The position numbers were made by a program, and so were the translations under genes. The notes under the pieces were generated by a model. The model did no database searches, was not told the DNA's origin, and saw nothing but the letters and a program-made list of their open reading frames with translations. A DNA stretch of 33,789 nt from Streptomyces sp. AW19M42 (GTDB lineage: Bacteria > Actinomycetota > Actinomycetes > Streptomycetales > Streptomycetaceae), in the NCBI GenBank assembly GCA_000470535.1, contig CBRG010000172.1, positions 1-33,789 of the forward strand. Reading direction: 5' to 3'. Shown piece by piece: positions 15,938 to 25,162 of this stretch (position 1 is its first letter; the number at the start of each line of letters is the position of its first letter).

Positions 15938-16522
15938 ATGGAGCTGGAGGAACGGGTCTCGGAGCTGGAGCGGCGGCTTGAGGCGCTCGTGAGTGACCGC
16001 AGGGATGTGCCGCGTCCGACAGGGGCCGATTTCTGGGCTCTGGAAGGGCTCAAGCAGGAGCTGTCCGGGGCCGGGGCGGCGGATGGCGGTGTGCTGTACA
16101 CGGGAGCGGTCCGACTGCCGACGGGCGAGCGGTACGAGTGGCAGTACGGCGCGCTCACGGACCAACTGCTGGGGGCCGATTCGGAGGCGGTCGGTTCGGG
16201 CGGTTCGGATGGTCCGGGCGGTTCGGGCGGGGAGCCGGGGGAGGGCGGTGGTCCCGGCGCCGACTGGTCGGATGCCGCCGAGTCGCTCGCCGCGCTCGGG
16301 CATCCGGTGCGGCTGCGGTTGCTGCGGGAGATCCTCGGCGGCCGGCGCACGGCCGCAGAGCTCGCCGCGCTCGACGAGACCGGTACGACGGGGCAGATCT
16401 ATCACCATCTGCGGCAGCTGACCGGCGCGGGCTGGCTGCACACGACGGGGCGGGGACGGTACGAGGTCCCCGGCGTCCGGGTGGTGCCTTTGCTGGTGGT
16501 CCTCACGGCGGCCAGGCCCTGA
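15938..16522 (+). CDS. ArsR-like winged-helix transcriptional regulator
   Basis: Encodes 194 aa. Residues 1-20 form a charged heptad-type helix (MELEERVSELERRLEALVSD), likely a coiled coil for dimerisation. A middle segment (about 40-85) has LYTGAVRLPTGERYEWQYG. A Gly/Ser-rich linker leads to a winged helix at about 108-190: AESLAALGHPVRLRLLREIL, then TAAELAALDETGTTGQIYHHLRQL and WLHTTGRGRYEV, the helix-turn-helix and wing of the ArsR fold. No metal-binding Cys cluster is present, so it is unlikely to sense metals in the SmtB manner. The palindrome in its own promoter implies autorepression. The M23 gene 140 bp downstream on the same strand is a likely second target. The ligand is unknown. 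Confidence 0.8.
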   Translation: MELEERVSELERRLEALVSDRRDVPRPTGADFWALEGLKQELSGAGAADGGVLYTGAVRLPTGERYEWQYGALTDQLLGADSEAVGSGGSDGPGGSGGEPGEGGGPGADWSDAAESLAALGHPVRLRLLREILGGRRTAAELAALDETGTTGQIYHHLRQLTGAGWLHTTGRGRYEVPGVRVVPLLVVLTAARP

Positions 16523-16605
16523 GAGACGCGCAGGAGAAAGCGAAGAGACAGGCGGAGGAAGCGGAAGCGGAAGGGGAAGCGGGAGCCGAATGATGCGAGG
16601 AACGC

Positions 16606-16628
16606 GTTCGTCTACGCGTAGGACGAAC
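16606..16628 (+). promoter_or_regulatory. inverted repeat before the M23 gene
   Basis: GTTCGTC (16606-16612) and GACGAAC (16622-16628) flank TACGCGTA. A purine-rich run (16530-16590) precedes it. Candidate operator or weak terminator after the winged-helix gene. Confidence 0.35.
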
Positions 16629-16662
16629 ACAAAAGACGAAACAGACAATCCAGGGGGAAGTC

Positions 16663-17535
16663 GTGTCCGTCCGTAAAGCTGTCATGGTGCTGTACCGGGT
16701 GTGCTGGATCGCCTTCTTCGTGCTGGTGGTCATCAGCCTCCTTCCCCGGCCACCGTTCCCTTACTGGCTGGCCTGGGTGCCGGCGGCCGCCGCGGTCGCC
16801 CTCGGTCTGACGGCGGGGCGCAAGGGCCGGGCCGCGGTCGCGGACCCGCCGCCCGCGGTGGAGGTCGAGCCGCCGGTGACGGGGCGCTGGACGGCGCTGA
16901 ACAGCCCGGCGGACAAGGTACCCAGCCATGGGGTGCACGCCTATGGGCAGACGTACGCGATCGACATCGTGGCGGAGCCCGAGCCCGGGGCCGAGCCGGT
17001 CCTGTCCCGTCCGAAGTTCCGCGCCCTGTGGCCCGTCGCCCGGCGCAACCGCCACTTCCCGGCCTTCGGAGCGCCGCTTCTCGCGGTGGCCGACGGCACG
17101 GTGGTGCACGCCTCGCACGGCAGCCGCGACCACCTCAGCCGCAACTCCCTCCCCGCGCTGGTCTACTTGACGCTGATCGAGGCGTCCGTGCGGGACATGC
17201 GCGGTGCGGGCGCCATCGTCGGGAACCACCTCGTGCTCGACCTGGGCGGCGGCACCTATGCCATGTACGCCCACCTGCGGCAGAGGTCGCTCCGGGTGCG
17301 GGTGGGGGAGAGGGTCCGGGCCGGGCAGCCTCTCGCCGAGTGCGGAAACTCCGGGAATTCCACCGAACCGCATGTGCATTTCCAGCTGATGGACGATCCG
17401 GACCTGGACGTGGCGGTCGGAATTCCATTCACCTGGCGAGGGACGGGCGTTCCTTCCAACGGCGAGATATTCACGGTCGGGGAAGCTGCTCACGGACCTT
17501 GGGCCGGGGAATCGGGAGGGGCTCAGGTCTCCTGA
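16663..17535 (+). CDS. M23 family peptidase-like membrane protein
   Basis: Encodes 290 aa. Two hydrophobic segments at the N-terminus (about 10-28 and 33-50) anchor a LytM-type domain. Expected zinc ligands are in SHGVHAYGQTYAIDI (His89 or His92, and Asp101) and HVHFQL (His239). YAMYAHL (His204) is the catalytic-site His. VGERVRAGQPLAECGNSGNS is the typical turn before the last ligand. The metal site appears complete, so peptidase activity on peptidoglycan cross-links is possible, though the TMs may hold it on either side of the membrane. GTG 16663 has GGGGGAAG upstream. Its last 13 bp overlap the 3' end of the convergent exporter gene. Confidence 0.85.
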   Translation: MSVRKAVMVLYRVCWIAFFVLVVISLLPRPPFPYWLAWVPAAAAVALGLTAGRKGRAAVADPPPAVEVEPPVTGRWTALNSPADKVPSHGVHAYGQTYAIDIVAEPEPGAEPVLSRPKFRALWPVARRNRHFPAFGAPLLAVADGTVVHASHGSRDHLSRNSLPALVYLTLIEASVRDMRGAGAIVGNHLVLDLGGGTYAMYAHLRQRSLRVRVGERVRAGQPLAECGNSGNSTEPHVHFQLMDDPDLDVAVGIPFTWRGTGVPSNGEIFTVGEAAHGPWAGESGGAQVS

Positions 17536-17536
17536 G
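17522..17536. terminator. short hairpin containing both stop codons of convergent genes
   Basis: CTCAGG-TCT-CCTGAG, perfect 6-bp stem. The TGA of the exporter (17525-17523) and the TGA of the M23 gene (17533-17535) lie in opposite arms. Too short to be a strong terminator alone. Confidence 0.3.
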
Positions 17537-19151
17537 TCCGGACGGCCCCGGGCAGCCGGGTGGCCAGGAACACCGCGATGATCATCACGCCGGTGGCGCA
17601 GCAGAACACCACGTTGGTCGACGAGGTGAAGGCGTGCAGTGCCTGCTGGTGGGCTGCTCCTGTCAGCTTGCTGATCCCGCCTGCCGGGCCGCCCGGACCG
17701 CGGGACGCGTACGCCCGGCTCAGCACGGTGCCGAAGACGGTAGCCCCCAGGGCGCTGCCGAGGGTCTGGAAGAAGCGGACTCCGGTGGTGGCCACGCCCA
17801 GTTGGTGAGCAGGGGCGGTGTCCTGCACCAGTTGGATGAGCTGCCCGACAAGCTGGCCGAAGCCCAGTCCCATCAACAGCATCGCGGCGCGCACCGTCCA
17901 CAGGCTGGTGTCCGTGGTGAGGGTGGCGAGCAGGGCGAGGGCGGCGGAGGCCACGACCGTCCCACTGACGACGAAGGTCTTCTGTGACCAGCCGGCCGCG
18001 ACGAGACGTCCCGAGACAAGACCGACCGCCGCCATGCCGATGGCCATCGGGATCAGGAAGAGCCCGGCAGAAGACGCGCCGACACCTCGTACGACCTGGA
18101 GGTAGATCATGACGTAGACGATCGAGCCCATCATCGCGGCGCCGACCAGCCCTTGGATGGCGAAGCCGTTCCGCAGGGCCCGGACGGTGAACAGGGAAAG
18201 CGGAAGGATCGGTTCGGCTGCGGTCGCCTGCCGCCACAGGAAGAGTCCGAGGGAGGCGGCGGCGGTGGCGAGCAGGCCCGCGATCAGCGGCGAGGACCAG
18301 GCGTAATGCTGACCGCCCCACTCGGTGACCAGGAGCAGTGCGGTGGAGAAGGTGGCGGCGAGTCCGGCGCCGAGGAAGTCGATGCGGCGACGCGTCGTGC
18401 GGGCGGGAAGCTTCAGCAGGGCGACGGCCGCGACCAGCACCGCGATGCCGACCGGAAGGTTGACGTAGAAGATCCACCGCCACCCGGCTCGGTCGGAGAG
18501 GGTTCCGCCGATCCAGGGTCCGAGCGCCATCCCCGCGCCGGCGACGACCCCGCCGATGTTGCCGCCCTTCTCGCCCCCGCCGGCTTTGCCGCTCCTGCCC
18601 CCTTCGCCCGTACCGCTCTCGCGCTCGGCCTTGCCGTCGGCCTCGGCCTTCGGCGGTGCTGCGAGTTCGCGCAGGAGGACCATGGTGACGCTCATCAGAC
18701 CGCCGCCACCGATGCCCTGGAGGGCGCGGGCGGCGATCAGTTCGCCCATGGACTGGGCCATTCCGCACACGGCCGATCCGGCCAGAAAAGTGGCGAGCGC
18801 ACCGATGAACACGTTCTTCGAGCCGAGCGAGTCGCAGAGCTTCCCGTACAGGGGGAGCGCGGCGGTCGCGGCGAGTTGGTAGCTGGCGATCAACCATGCG
18901 ATCCGGTCGACGCCGTGTACCGGATCGAGGTCGCGGACGATCGGCACGGTCGCTGAGGAAACGATGTTCGAGTCGAGCACAGCCAGCAGGATCGTGGTGA
19001 TGCAGAGAACGAAACCGATCGTGCGATTCCGGCCGGCGGACCTTTGGCTGCCGGCCCCGGAGACTCCGGCGGCCCGGTCGGCCTTTCCGGTCGTGGCCGC
19101 TGTGTCGGCCGTGGCGGTCGTTGTCCCGGTCTCGCTCATCGTTTCGGGCAT
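17523..19151 (-). CDS. MFS drug exporter (DHA2, 14-TM type)
   Basis: Encodes 542 aa from ATG 19151, with GGAGGGGAG upstream; a longer start at 19211 has no ribosome site. After a 50-residue Thr/Ala-rich tail comes TM1 (IGFVLCITTILLAVLDSNIVSSATVPIV), typical of DHA2 exporters (the Asp-Ser-Asn-Ile motif). LYGKLCDSLGSKNVFI is motif A and ARALQGIGGGGLMS is the usual TM4 motif. Between TM5 and TM6 the normal short RGRYQG loop is replaced by about 35 charged residues rich in Gly, Lys and Glu. GPWIGGTLSDRAGWRWIFYVNLPVG is motif C and the following DHA2 signature. It is divergent from a TetR gene that probably represses it. The substrate is unknown, likely a toxic or self-made compound. Confidence 0.9.
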   Translation of the reverse strand: MPETMSETGTTTATADTAATTGKADRAAGVSGAGSQRSAGRNRTIGFVLCITTILLAVLDSNIVSSATVPIVRDLDPVHGVDRIAWLIASYQLAATAALPLYGKLCDSLGSKNVFIGALATFLAGSAVCGMAQSMGELIAARALQGIGGGGLMSVTMVLLRELAAPPKAEADGKAERESGTGEGGRSGKAGGGEKGGNIGGVVAGAGMALGPWIGGTLSDRAGWRWIFYVNLPVGIAVLVAAVALLKLPARTTRRRIDFLGAGLAATFSTALLLVTEWGGQHYAWSSPLIAGLLATAAASLGLFLWRQATAAEPILPLSLFTVRALRNGFAIQGLVGAAMMGSIVYVMIYLQVVRGVGASSAGLFLIPMAIGMAAVGLVSGRLVAAGWSQKTFVVSGTVVASAALALLATLTTDTSLWTVRAAMLLMGLGFGQLVGQLIQLVQDTAPAHQLGVATTGVRFFQTLGSALGATVFGTVLSRAYASRGPGGPAGGISKLTGAAHQQALHAFTSSTNVVFCCATGVMIIAVFLATRLPGAVRTQET

Positions 19152-19203
19152 GGCGGGGCTCCCCTCCGGAGCGGCATGGCGCCGCTGTGGTCGGCACCAC
19201 TCT

Positions 19204-19223
19204 CTCAACATAAATATACTGAG
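19204..19223. promoter_or_regulatory. candidate TetR operator in the exporter promoter
   Basis: CTCAACATAAATATACTGAG is an imperfect 20-bp inverted repeat; 14 of 20 positions are symmetric, including both CTCA/TGAG ends and two ATA/TAT cores. It sits in an AT-rich patch between the divergent exporter and TetR starts. It overlaps a minus-strand -35-like TTGACT (19227-19222). Binding would block the exporter promoter. Confidence 0.6.
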
Positions 19224-19257
19224 TCAATTTTTCATCCGCGATTAAGTTTCATCCTGG

Positions 19258-19263
19258 TACACT
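19258..19263 (+). promoter_or_regulatory. -10 hexamer of a probable leaderless tetR promoter
   Basis: TACACT, 6 nt before the ATG at 19270, with no ribosome site in between. The -35 region is poor. Confidence 0.55.
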
Positions 19264-19269
19264 CATGTC

Positions 19270-19920
19270 ATGACCGAGGGGCTGAGCCTGCGCGAGCGCA
19301 AGAAGATCCAGACGCGACGCCGTCTCCTGAGCGAGGCCACGAAGCTCTTCACCGAGCGCGGCTTCGACCAGGTCTCGGTCGCGGAGATCGCTGAGGCGGC
19401 CGACGTGTCGAAGATGACGGTCTTCAACTACTTCGACAGCAAAGAGGACCTGGTCTTCGCGCCGATGGAGGAACACATCGGTGACGTCGCCCAGGTGGTG
19501 CGGGACCGGGAGCCCGGTGAGTCCGCGGTGGCCGCCGTGCGCCGCCACTTCCTGACCGCCCTCGGGGACCGGGACGCCTCGGTGGGGATGAGCGATTCGC
19601 CGGTGGCGCTCGGGATCCTTCAGCTGATCCAGCAGACGCCCTCGCTGCTCACCCGGGCCCATGCCTTCTTCGTTCTCTCCTTCGATCAGCTGACCGACGT
19701 CCTGGTCGAGGAGGGTGAGGAGTCGGCCATCGCGCGCATCGTGGCCGCTCAGCTCATCGGCACCCGCAACGCCCTGATCACCGAGAACCACCGGCGGCTG
19801 CTGGCCGGGGAGTCGGTCGAGGAGATCGCCGCGGATGCCATGGTGATTGCCGGGCGCGGGTTCGACCTGCTCGAAAAGGGGCTGGGCGACTACGCGACCC
19901 GGCCCCAGGGCGACATCTGA
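19270..19920 (+). CDS. TetR family transcriptional regulator
   Basis: Encodes 216 aa. The N-terminal domain is standard: RRRLLSEATKLFTERGFDQV, then SVAEIAEAADVSKMTVFNYF (helix-turn-helix, about 39-58) and FDSKEDLVFA. The C-terminal ligand-binding part resembles the actinobacterial TetR_C group seen beside DHA2 exporters, with AAQLIGTRNALITENHRRLLAGES. It is divergent from the MFS exporter, the usual arrangement for a ligand-released repressor of an exporter. The start is ATG 19270, apparently leaderless. Its stop codon lies in a 14-bp tandem duplication. Confidence 0.94.
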   Translation: MTEGLSLRERKKIQTRRRLLSEATKLFTERGFDQVSVAEIAEAADVSKMTVFNYFDSKEDLVFAPMEEHIGDVAQVVRDREPGESAVAAVRRHFLTALGDRDASVGMSDSPVALGILQLIQQTPSLLTRAHAFFVLSFDQLTDVLVEEGEESAIARIVAAQLIGTRNALITENHRRLLAGESVEEIAADAMVIAGRGFDLLEKGLGDYATRPQGDI

Positions 19921-19936
19921 AAGGCGACATCTGAAA
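19909..19936 (+). repeat. 14-bp tandem duplication across the tetR stop codon
   Basis: GGCGACATCTGAAA at 19909-19922 is repeated exactly at 19923-19936. The first copy contains the TGA stop, so the protein is unaffected. Confidence 0.9.
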
Positions 19937-19958
19937 GCCCCGCGCCGGCCCGGGGGCT
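19936..19958 (+). terminator. possible weak terminator after tetR
   Basis: AGCCCC (19936-19941) pairs with GGGGCT (19953-19958) across an 11-nt G/C-rich loop, 15 nt after the tetR stop. Confidence 0.35.
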
Positions 19959-19974
19959 GTGAGCTTCTGCATCA

Positions 19975-20100
19975 AACTGCCCGCTCCTTGGCTCACCTGG
20001 CCAACACCAAGCACGGGCGCTACCGCCTCACCGGCATGGTGGCGTTCGCGCACCGGGGTGTGGAGTGGGCCGACCGCATCGTAGGCAACCGGCGTCGGAC
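19975..20100 (+). pseudogene. possible transposase (TnpB-like) relic
   Basis: One frame reads SLAHLANTKHGRYRLTG and VAFAHRGVEWADRIVGNR, protein-like for about 38 codons with no start. The frame runs on into proline/arginine noise after about 20095. The HRGxEWADR wording recalls IS605-type OrfB/TnpB proteins of actinomycetes, but I recognise it only loosely. The rest of the 19959-20345 spacer shows no gene. Confidence 0.3.
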
Positions 20101-20345
20101 GACACCGCCCCCACAGCACCGGCGCCATGCTGTGGGGCACCGGACCGTCCAGGCCGCACCAGGTACACGAAGGCGCGAGGAAACCCGCCCACCCGCAACG
20201 GAGCGTGCACGTGATGCACGTCGCGGAGCGGTGACACCTCACGGAACGCGGGGGCCAGTGCATCCAAAACCGTTCGGGATGCGCGCAGTGCCAGGCAGTG
20301 GGTCCAGGACTCACTCCTGCTCACTGAGTAGGAACGGTGAAGCCG

Positions 20346-20351
20346 TAGGCT
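20346..20351 (+). promoter_or_regulatory. -10 hexamer, probable leaderless promoter
   Basis: TAGGCT ends 7 nt before the ATG at 20359, the same hexamer and spacing as at purD. No ribosome site. Confidence 0.5.
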
Positions 20352-20358
20352 CCTCGTC

Positions 20359-21159
20359 ATGCCGCCGTCCCAGAAGCGCGCCCGCCGCTACGACCCGGTC
20401 AGGACCCGCACCGCGGTCCTGGCCCAGTTCGCCCATGTCCGAGCAGCCGTCGGCGCTCTGACGGCCCAGCAGTTGGAGGGTCCGAGCGGCCTCGGCAACT
20501 GGACGGTGCGTGAGCTGGCCGTCCACCTGACCATGGCGCTCTCGCACGTCAGCCGGAACCTGGAACTCCCCGAGCCGGCCCTCGCCAAGCCCGAGGTCAC
20601 GCTCCTGGAGTGGCCGTTCTCCACCGCCGGGCGGGCCGGGCGGATCGCGTCGGACACGGCGGAGTCGGCTGCGGACCACCCGGATGTGGACACGCTGTAC
20701 GGGGAGGTGGCGGACCGCTTCGAGGCGCTCGTGGCCACTGTCTCCGATGACCGGTTGCTGCCCACCCGGGGCGGCGTGATGCGGCTCGGGGACTTCCTGG
20801 TCACCCGGACCGTGGAGCTGGTCGTCCACACGTATGACCTCAACGAGGCGGCCGGGCTCGACATCCCCTACGACCGCCAGGCCCTTGCCGCCTGTACCCG
20901 GTTGCTCGCCGACGCGCTGGCGGAGAAGGCGCCGGGCGGCTCGGTCGAGGTGCGGGTCCCGCCGTTCGCCGTCGTCCAGTGCGTCCAGGGCCCGAAGCAC
21001 ACGCGGGGTACCCCGCCCAACGTCGTCGAGACTGATCCGGTCACCTGGTTCCGACTGGCCACCGGCCGGACGGAGTGGGCGCGGGCCCTCGACGCGGCGA
21101 AGGTCAGCGCCAGTGGCGAGCGGGCCGACCTCGCCGCCCTGCTGCCGCTGATGGGCTGA
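20359..21159 (+). CDS. sterol carrier / maleylpyruvate isomerase-like family protein
   Basis: Encodes 266 aa. The N-terminal three quarters are a DinB-like four-helix bundle of the mycothiol-dependent maleylpyruvate isomerase type: LTAQQLEGPSGLGNWTVREL begins the first helix pair, followed by AVHLTMALSHVS, and RTVELVVHTYDLNEA carries the His that usually helps bind metal. The last 70 residues (VEVRVPPFAVVQ, then DPVTWFRLATGRTEWARAL) match the SCP2-like domain that follows in this family. The exact reaction is unknown; a mycothiol-dependent transferase or a non-enzymatic role are both possible. ATG 20359 is apparently leaderless. It is followed by a 610-bp spacer and purF. Confidence 0.8.
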   Translation: MPPSQKRARRYDPVRTRTAVLAQFAHVRAAVGALTAQQLEGPSGLGNWTVRELAVHLTMALSHVSRNLELPEPALAKPEVTLLEWPFSTAGRAGRIASDTAESAADHPDVDTLYGEVADRFEALVATVSDDRLLPTRGGVMRLGDFLVTRTVELVVHTYDLNEAAGLDIPYDRQALAACTRLLADALAEKAPGGSVEVRVPPFAVVQCVQGPKHTRGTPPNVVETDPVTWFRLATGRTEWARALDAAKVSASGERADLAALLPLMG

Positions 21160-21756
21160 CGGGCCGGGACGGGCCAGGACGGTCTGGGGCGCTCCGGCGA
21201 TCCGGCGCCCGGACGGTCCGGCGGGCCGACGTGAACCGGATCAGCCAGGCCGGCCACGACCGGTTAGAGACCGACCGCCCGGTCTGTGTCCTCACCACCG
21301 CAGAGGCCTCTCCCGGGCCGCGGACCCCGCCTCTCGGAGTCCCCCCACCCTCGGAGTCGCCCGCCCCCCGGAGTTGCCCGAGTCCCGGGGTGCCCCGAAC
21401 CCCGAACCCCGAGCCGCCCCCCGCCCCCAGATGCCGCATACCGGTCTCCCCACAGGCATCCCGGTGTGAGGCTCACCACGAAACGAGCGTTCGGCCACCC
21501 CCTCGAACGGCACCGGGGGCCGGCTAACGGAGTGCCATGATCCGGTCCGCCGGGTCCCGAGCCGGCTGGCCGGAACCGGTCGTTAATCCGCCGCTGATCC
21601 GGGCGACGACTGTGCTCCAGCCCTCGACACGCGCCGCCCGCCCCAAGCGGCGATCACCCTGCGTGACCTATCCTGCGGCATTCGGAGGCGGCCGTGAGGG
21701 CCCCCGCCCCGGGCTCCGGCCGGGTGTCCCCATTCGGACCAGTGGTCGATCTCGCC
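21160..21756. other. GC-rich spacer before purF
   Basis: No convincing gene. 21325-21430 is low-complexity sequence with repeated CGGAGT and CCCCGAACC units. 21525-21700 is ordinary GC-rich DNA. An open frame from 21537 runs into purF out of phase and looks spurious. Confidence 0.5.
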
Positions 21757-21762
21757 TACACT
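21757..21762 (+). promoter_or_regulatory. -10 hexamer of a probable leaderless purF promoter
   Basis: TACACT ends 7 nt before GTG 21770. No Shine-Dalgarno sequence is visible. Confidence 0.5.
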
Positions 21763-21769
21763 CGGTGGC

Positions 21770-23296
21770 GTGCCTCGTGGTGATGGACGACTCAACCACG
21801 ACCTGCTCCCCGGAGAGAAAGGCCCCCAGGACGCTTGCGGCGTCTTCGGTGTCTGGGCTCCGGGCGAAGAGGTCGCCAAGCTCACCTATTTCGGACTGTA
21901 TGCCCTGCAGCACCGTGGACAGGAGTCCGCGGGCATCGCAGTGAGCAACGGGTCCCAGATCCTGGTCTTCAAGGACATGGGACTGGTCTCGCAGGTCTTC
22001 GACGAAACTTCCCTGGGATCGCTCCAGGGCCATATCGCGGTCGGTCATGCCCGCTACTCCACCACCGGTGCCTCGGTGTGGGAGAACGCGCAGCCGACGT
22101 TCCGTGCCACCGCGCACGGCTCGATCGCCCTGGGTCACAACGGCAACCTGGTCAATACGGCCCAGCTCGCCGAGATGGTCGCAGACCTCCCGCGCAAGGA
22201 CGGCCGGGCCACTCAGGTCGCCGCGACCAACGACACCGATCTGGTGACGGCGCTGCTCGCCGGCCAGACCGATGACGACGGCAAGCCGCTCACCATCGAG
22301 GACGCCGCCACCAAGGTGCTTCCCGAGGTGAAGGGCGCCTTCTCCCTCGTCTTCATGGATGAGCACACCCTCTACGCCGCCCGTGACCCGCAGGGCATCC
22401 GCCCGCTGGTGCTCGGTCGGCTGGAGCGTGGCTGGGTGGTGGCCTCCGAGTCCGCCGCCCTCGACATCTGCGGTGCCAGTTTCGTCAGGGAGATCGAGCC
22501 CGGCGAGCTCATCGCCATCGACGAGAACGGTCTGCGCACCTCCCGGTTCGCGGAAGCGAAGCCCAAGGGATGCGTCTTCGAGTACGTGTACCTGGCCCGC
22601 CCCGACACCGACATCGCCGGGCGGAACGTCTACCTCTCCCGCGTGGAGATGGGCCGCAAGCTTGCGGCAGAGGCGCCGGTCGGGGCCGACCTGGTCATAG
22701 CGACGCCGGAATCGGGCACCCCCGCCGCAGTCGGTTACGCGGAGGCCAGCGGAATCCCGTTCGGCGTCGGGCTGGTCAAGAACGCCTACGTCGGCCGGAC
22801 CTTCATCCAGCCGTCGCAGACCATCCGGCAGCTGGGCATCCGGCTCAAGCTGAACCCGCTCAAGGAAGTCATCAAGGGCAAGCGCCTGGTGGTCGTCGAC
22901 GACTCGATCGTCCGCGGCAACACCCAGCGTGCGCTGGTCCGGATGCTCCGCGAGGCGGGCGCCGCCGAGATCCACATCCGGATCTCGTCCCCGCCGGTGA
23001 AGTGGCCGTGCTTCTTCGGCATCGACTTCGCGACCCGCGCCGAGCTGATCGCCAACGGCATGTCGGTCGACGAGATCGCCAAGTCGATGGGGGCCGACTC
23101 GCTCTCGTACATCTCGATCGACGCGATGATCGAGGCGACGACGATCGACAAGCCGAATCTCTGCCGCGCCTGCTTCGACGGCGAGTACCCGATGGAGCTT
23201 CCGGACCCGGAGCTGCTCGGTAAGCAGCTGCTGGAGACCGAGCTGGCGGCAGGCCCTGCGGCGACCGCCGCGGCCGACGCGCTGCGCCGTCCGTGA
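21770..23296 (+). CDS. purF: amidophosphoribosyltransferase
   Basis: Encodes 508 aa. It makes phosphoribosylamine from PRPP and glutamine, the committed step of purine synthesis. The first 22 residues are a propeptide; cleavage would expose Cys23 (ACGVFGVWAP), the class II amidotransferase nucleophile. LQHRGQESAGIA, GHARYSTTG and ALGHNGNLVN complete that domain. LVVVDDSIVRGNT is the PRPP loop. Cysteines in KGCVFEY, KWPCFFGID and NLCRACFDG match the 4Fe-4S ligands of the Bacillus-type enzyme. GTG 21770 is chosen by the conserved N-terminus and the -10 box. purM follows 60 bp downstream, so the two are probably cotranscribed. Confidence 0.97.
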   Translation: MPRGDGRLNHDLLPGEKGPQDACGVFGVWAPGEEVAKLTYFGLYALQHRGQESAGIAVSNGSQILVFKDMGLVSQVFDETSLGSLQGHIAVGHARYSTTGASVWENAQPTFRATAHGSIALGHNGNLVNTAQLAEMVADLPRKDGRATQVAATNDTDLVTALLAGQTDDDGKPLTIEDAATKVLPEVKGAFSLVFMDEHTLYAARDPQGIRPLVLGRLERGWVVASESAALDICGASFVREIEPGELIAIDENGLRTSRFAEAKPKGCVFEYVYLARPDTDIAGRNVYLSRVEMGRKLAAEAPVGADLVIATPESGTPAAVGYAEASGIPFGVGLVKNAYVGRTFIQPSQTIRQLGIRLKLNPLKEVIKGKRLVVVDDSIVRGNTQRALVRMLREAGAAEIHIRISSPPVKWPCFFGIDFATRAELIANGMSVDEIAKSMGADSLSYISIDAMIEATTIDKPNLCRACFDGEYPMELPDPELLGKQLLETELAAGPAATAAADALRRP

Positions 23297-23356
23297 CCCG
23301 GACCGTCCGGCAGCCTTTCCACCAGCCCCGTATCTCCACACGAAAGATCCCAGGCA

Positions 23357-24430
<1,074 letters not shown>

Positions 24431-24526
24431 AGCGCGAGCACGGCCAACTGTCCCGGACGCCGGGCGGGTCGACATGGCCCGTCCGGCGTCCGGGGACGGC
24501 ATCCGCCCCGGATCGGGACAGCACAG

Positions 24527-24557
24527 AACCCGGTCCGGGACAGGCCCGGACCGGGTT
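24527..24557. terminator. bidirectional terminator between purM and the DUF3073 gene
   Basis: 13-bp perfect stem (24527-24539 with 24545-24557), 5-nt loop. It lies in the 144-bp gap between two convergent genes. Confidence 0.88.
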
Positions 24558-24574
24558 GGTGTGTCAGCGCGAGG

Positions 24575-24829
24575 TCAAGCGCCGCGGCGCTGTGACGACG
24601 GACCGGACTGGTCGTCCTCGTCCTCGTCATCGTTGTTGTACTGATCCGCGTACTGTGCGTACGGGTCATCTTCCTCGTCGTCGTCCTCGAACGGCTCTAC
24701 GTTCGGTGGTTGACTCGAAGGTGATGCGCCCAGCTCATTGGCCAGACGCGACAGGTCAGTCCCGCCGCTGCTGTACTTCAGCTGACGGGCGACCTTGGTC
24801 TGCTTGGCCTTTGCCCGGCCGCGCCCCAT
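24575..24829 (-). CDS. DUF3073 family protein
   Basis: Encodes 84 aa. It begins MGRGRAKAKQTKVARQLKYS, the hallmark of this small actinobacterial family. A basic N-terminus is followed by a strongly acidic stretch (EDDDEEDDPYAQYADQYNND). Function unknown; the charge pattern hints at nucleic-acid or protein binding. The start is ATG 24829 with GAGGGGG upstream; the frame stays open to 24886 but that part is not family-like. Confidence 0.93.
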   Translation of the reverse strand: MGRGRAKAKQTKVARQLKYSSGGTDLSRLANELGASPSSQPPNVEPFEDDDEEDDPYAQYADQYNNDDEDEDDQSGPSSQRRGA

Positions 24830-25162
24830 GGCTCGACCCCCTCGGTGACGGGGCTCGATGGCCCCAGAGTCTTGACACGCGTTCATGTTTCAGGACGGAC
24901 TCTCGGCAGAGAGACCGCGCCTGTAGAGCTTTAACGGTACCTGCTTCCGCGGCCATACGGTACGCCGCCCGCGTCACACGCCCCGGAAGAGGACCCGCGA
25001 GGAGCTCTGTCCTCGCTGGTCAACTGCGATTTTAACCTCTTCTGGGCAGGCGACCCGCCGACCGGGGTGAGGCATGTCTCCCTGACCGGCGGGTACAGCA
25101 GGCTGTGCGCAGGGGATGACGCCCTGTAGGGGCCCGGCGCGGTCGGACGGTCAGCCGGATGG
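24830..25162. other. spacer upstream of the DUF3073 gene and downstream of vdh
   Basis: Contains an imperfect hairpin at 24897-24916 (GGACTCTC-GGCA-GAGAGACC), two TACCGT hexamers on the minus strand 21 bp apart near 24935-24965, and AT-rich TTTTAACC at about 25030. ACCCGCCG (25053-25060) pairs with CGGCGGGT (25087-25094), a possible terminator for vdh. No gene seen. Confidence 0.4.

Noticed and set aside
16553..16593. C-terminal Glu/Ala/Lys tail fused to the winged-helix protein
   Set aside because: It is in a different frame from the regulator, and the regulator's own stop at 16520-16522 fits its family length.
13397..16648. 1083-codon open frame on the minus strand opposite purL
   Set aside because: It mirrors purL and neighbours, has an Arg/Leu/Val-rich composition with no domain, and is the expected shadow of high-GC third positions.
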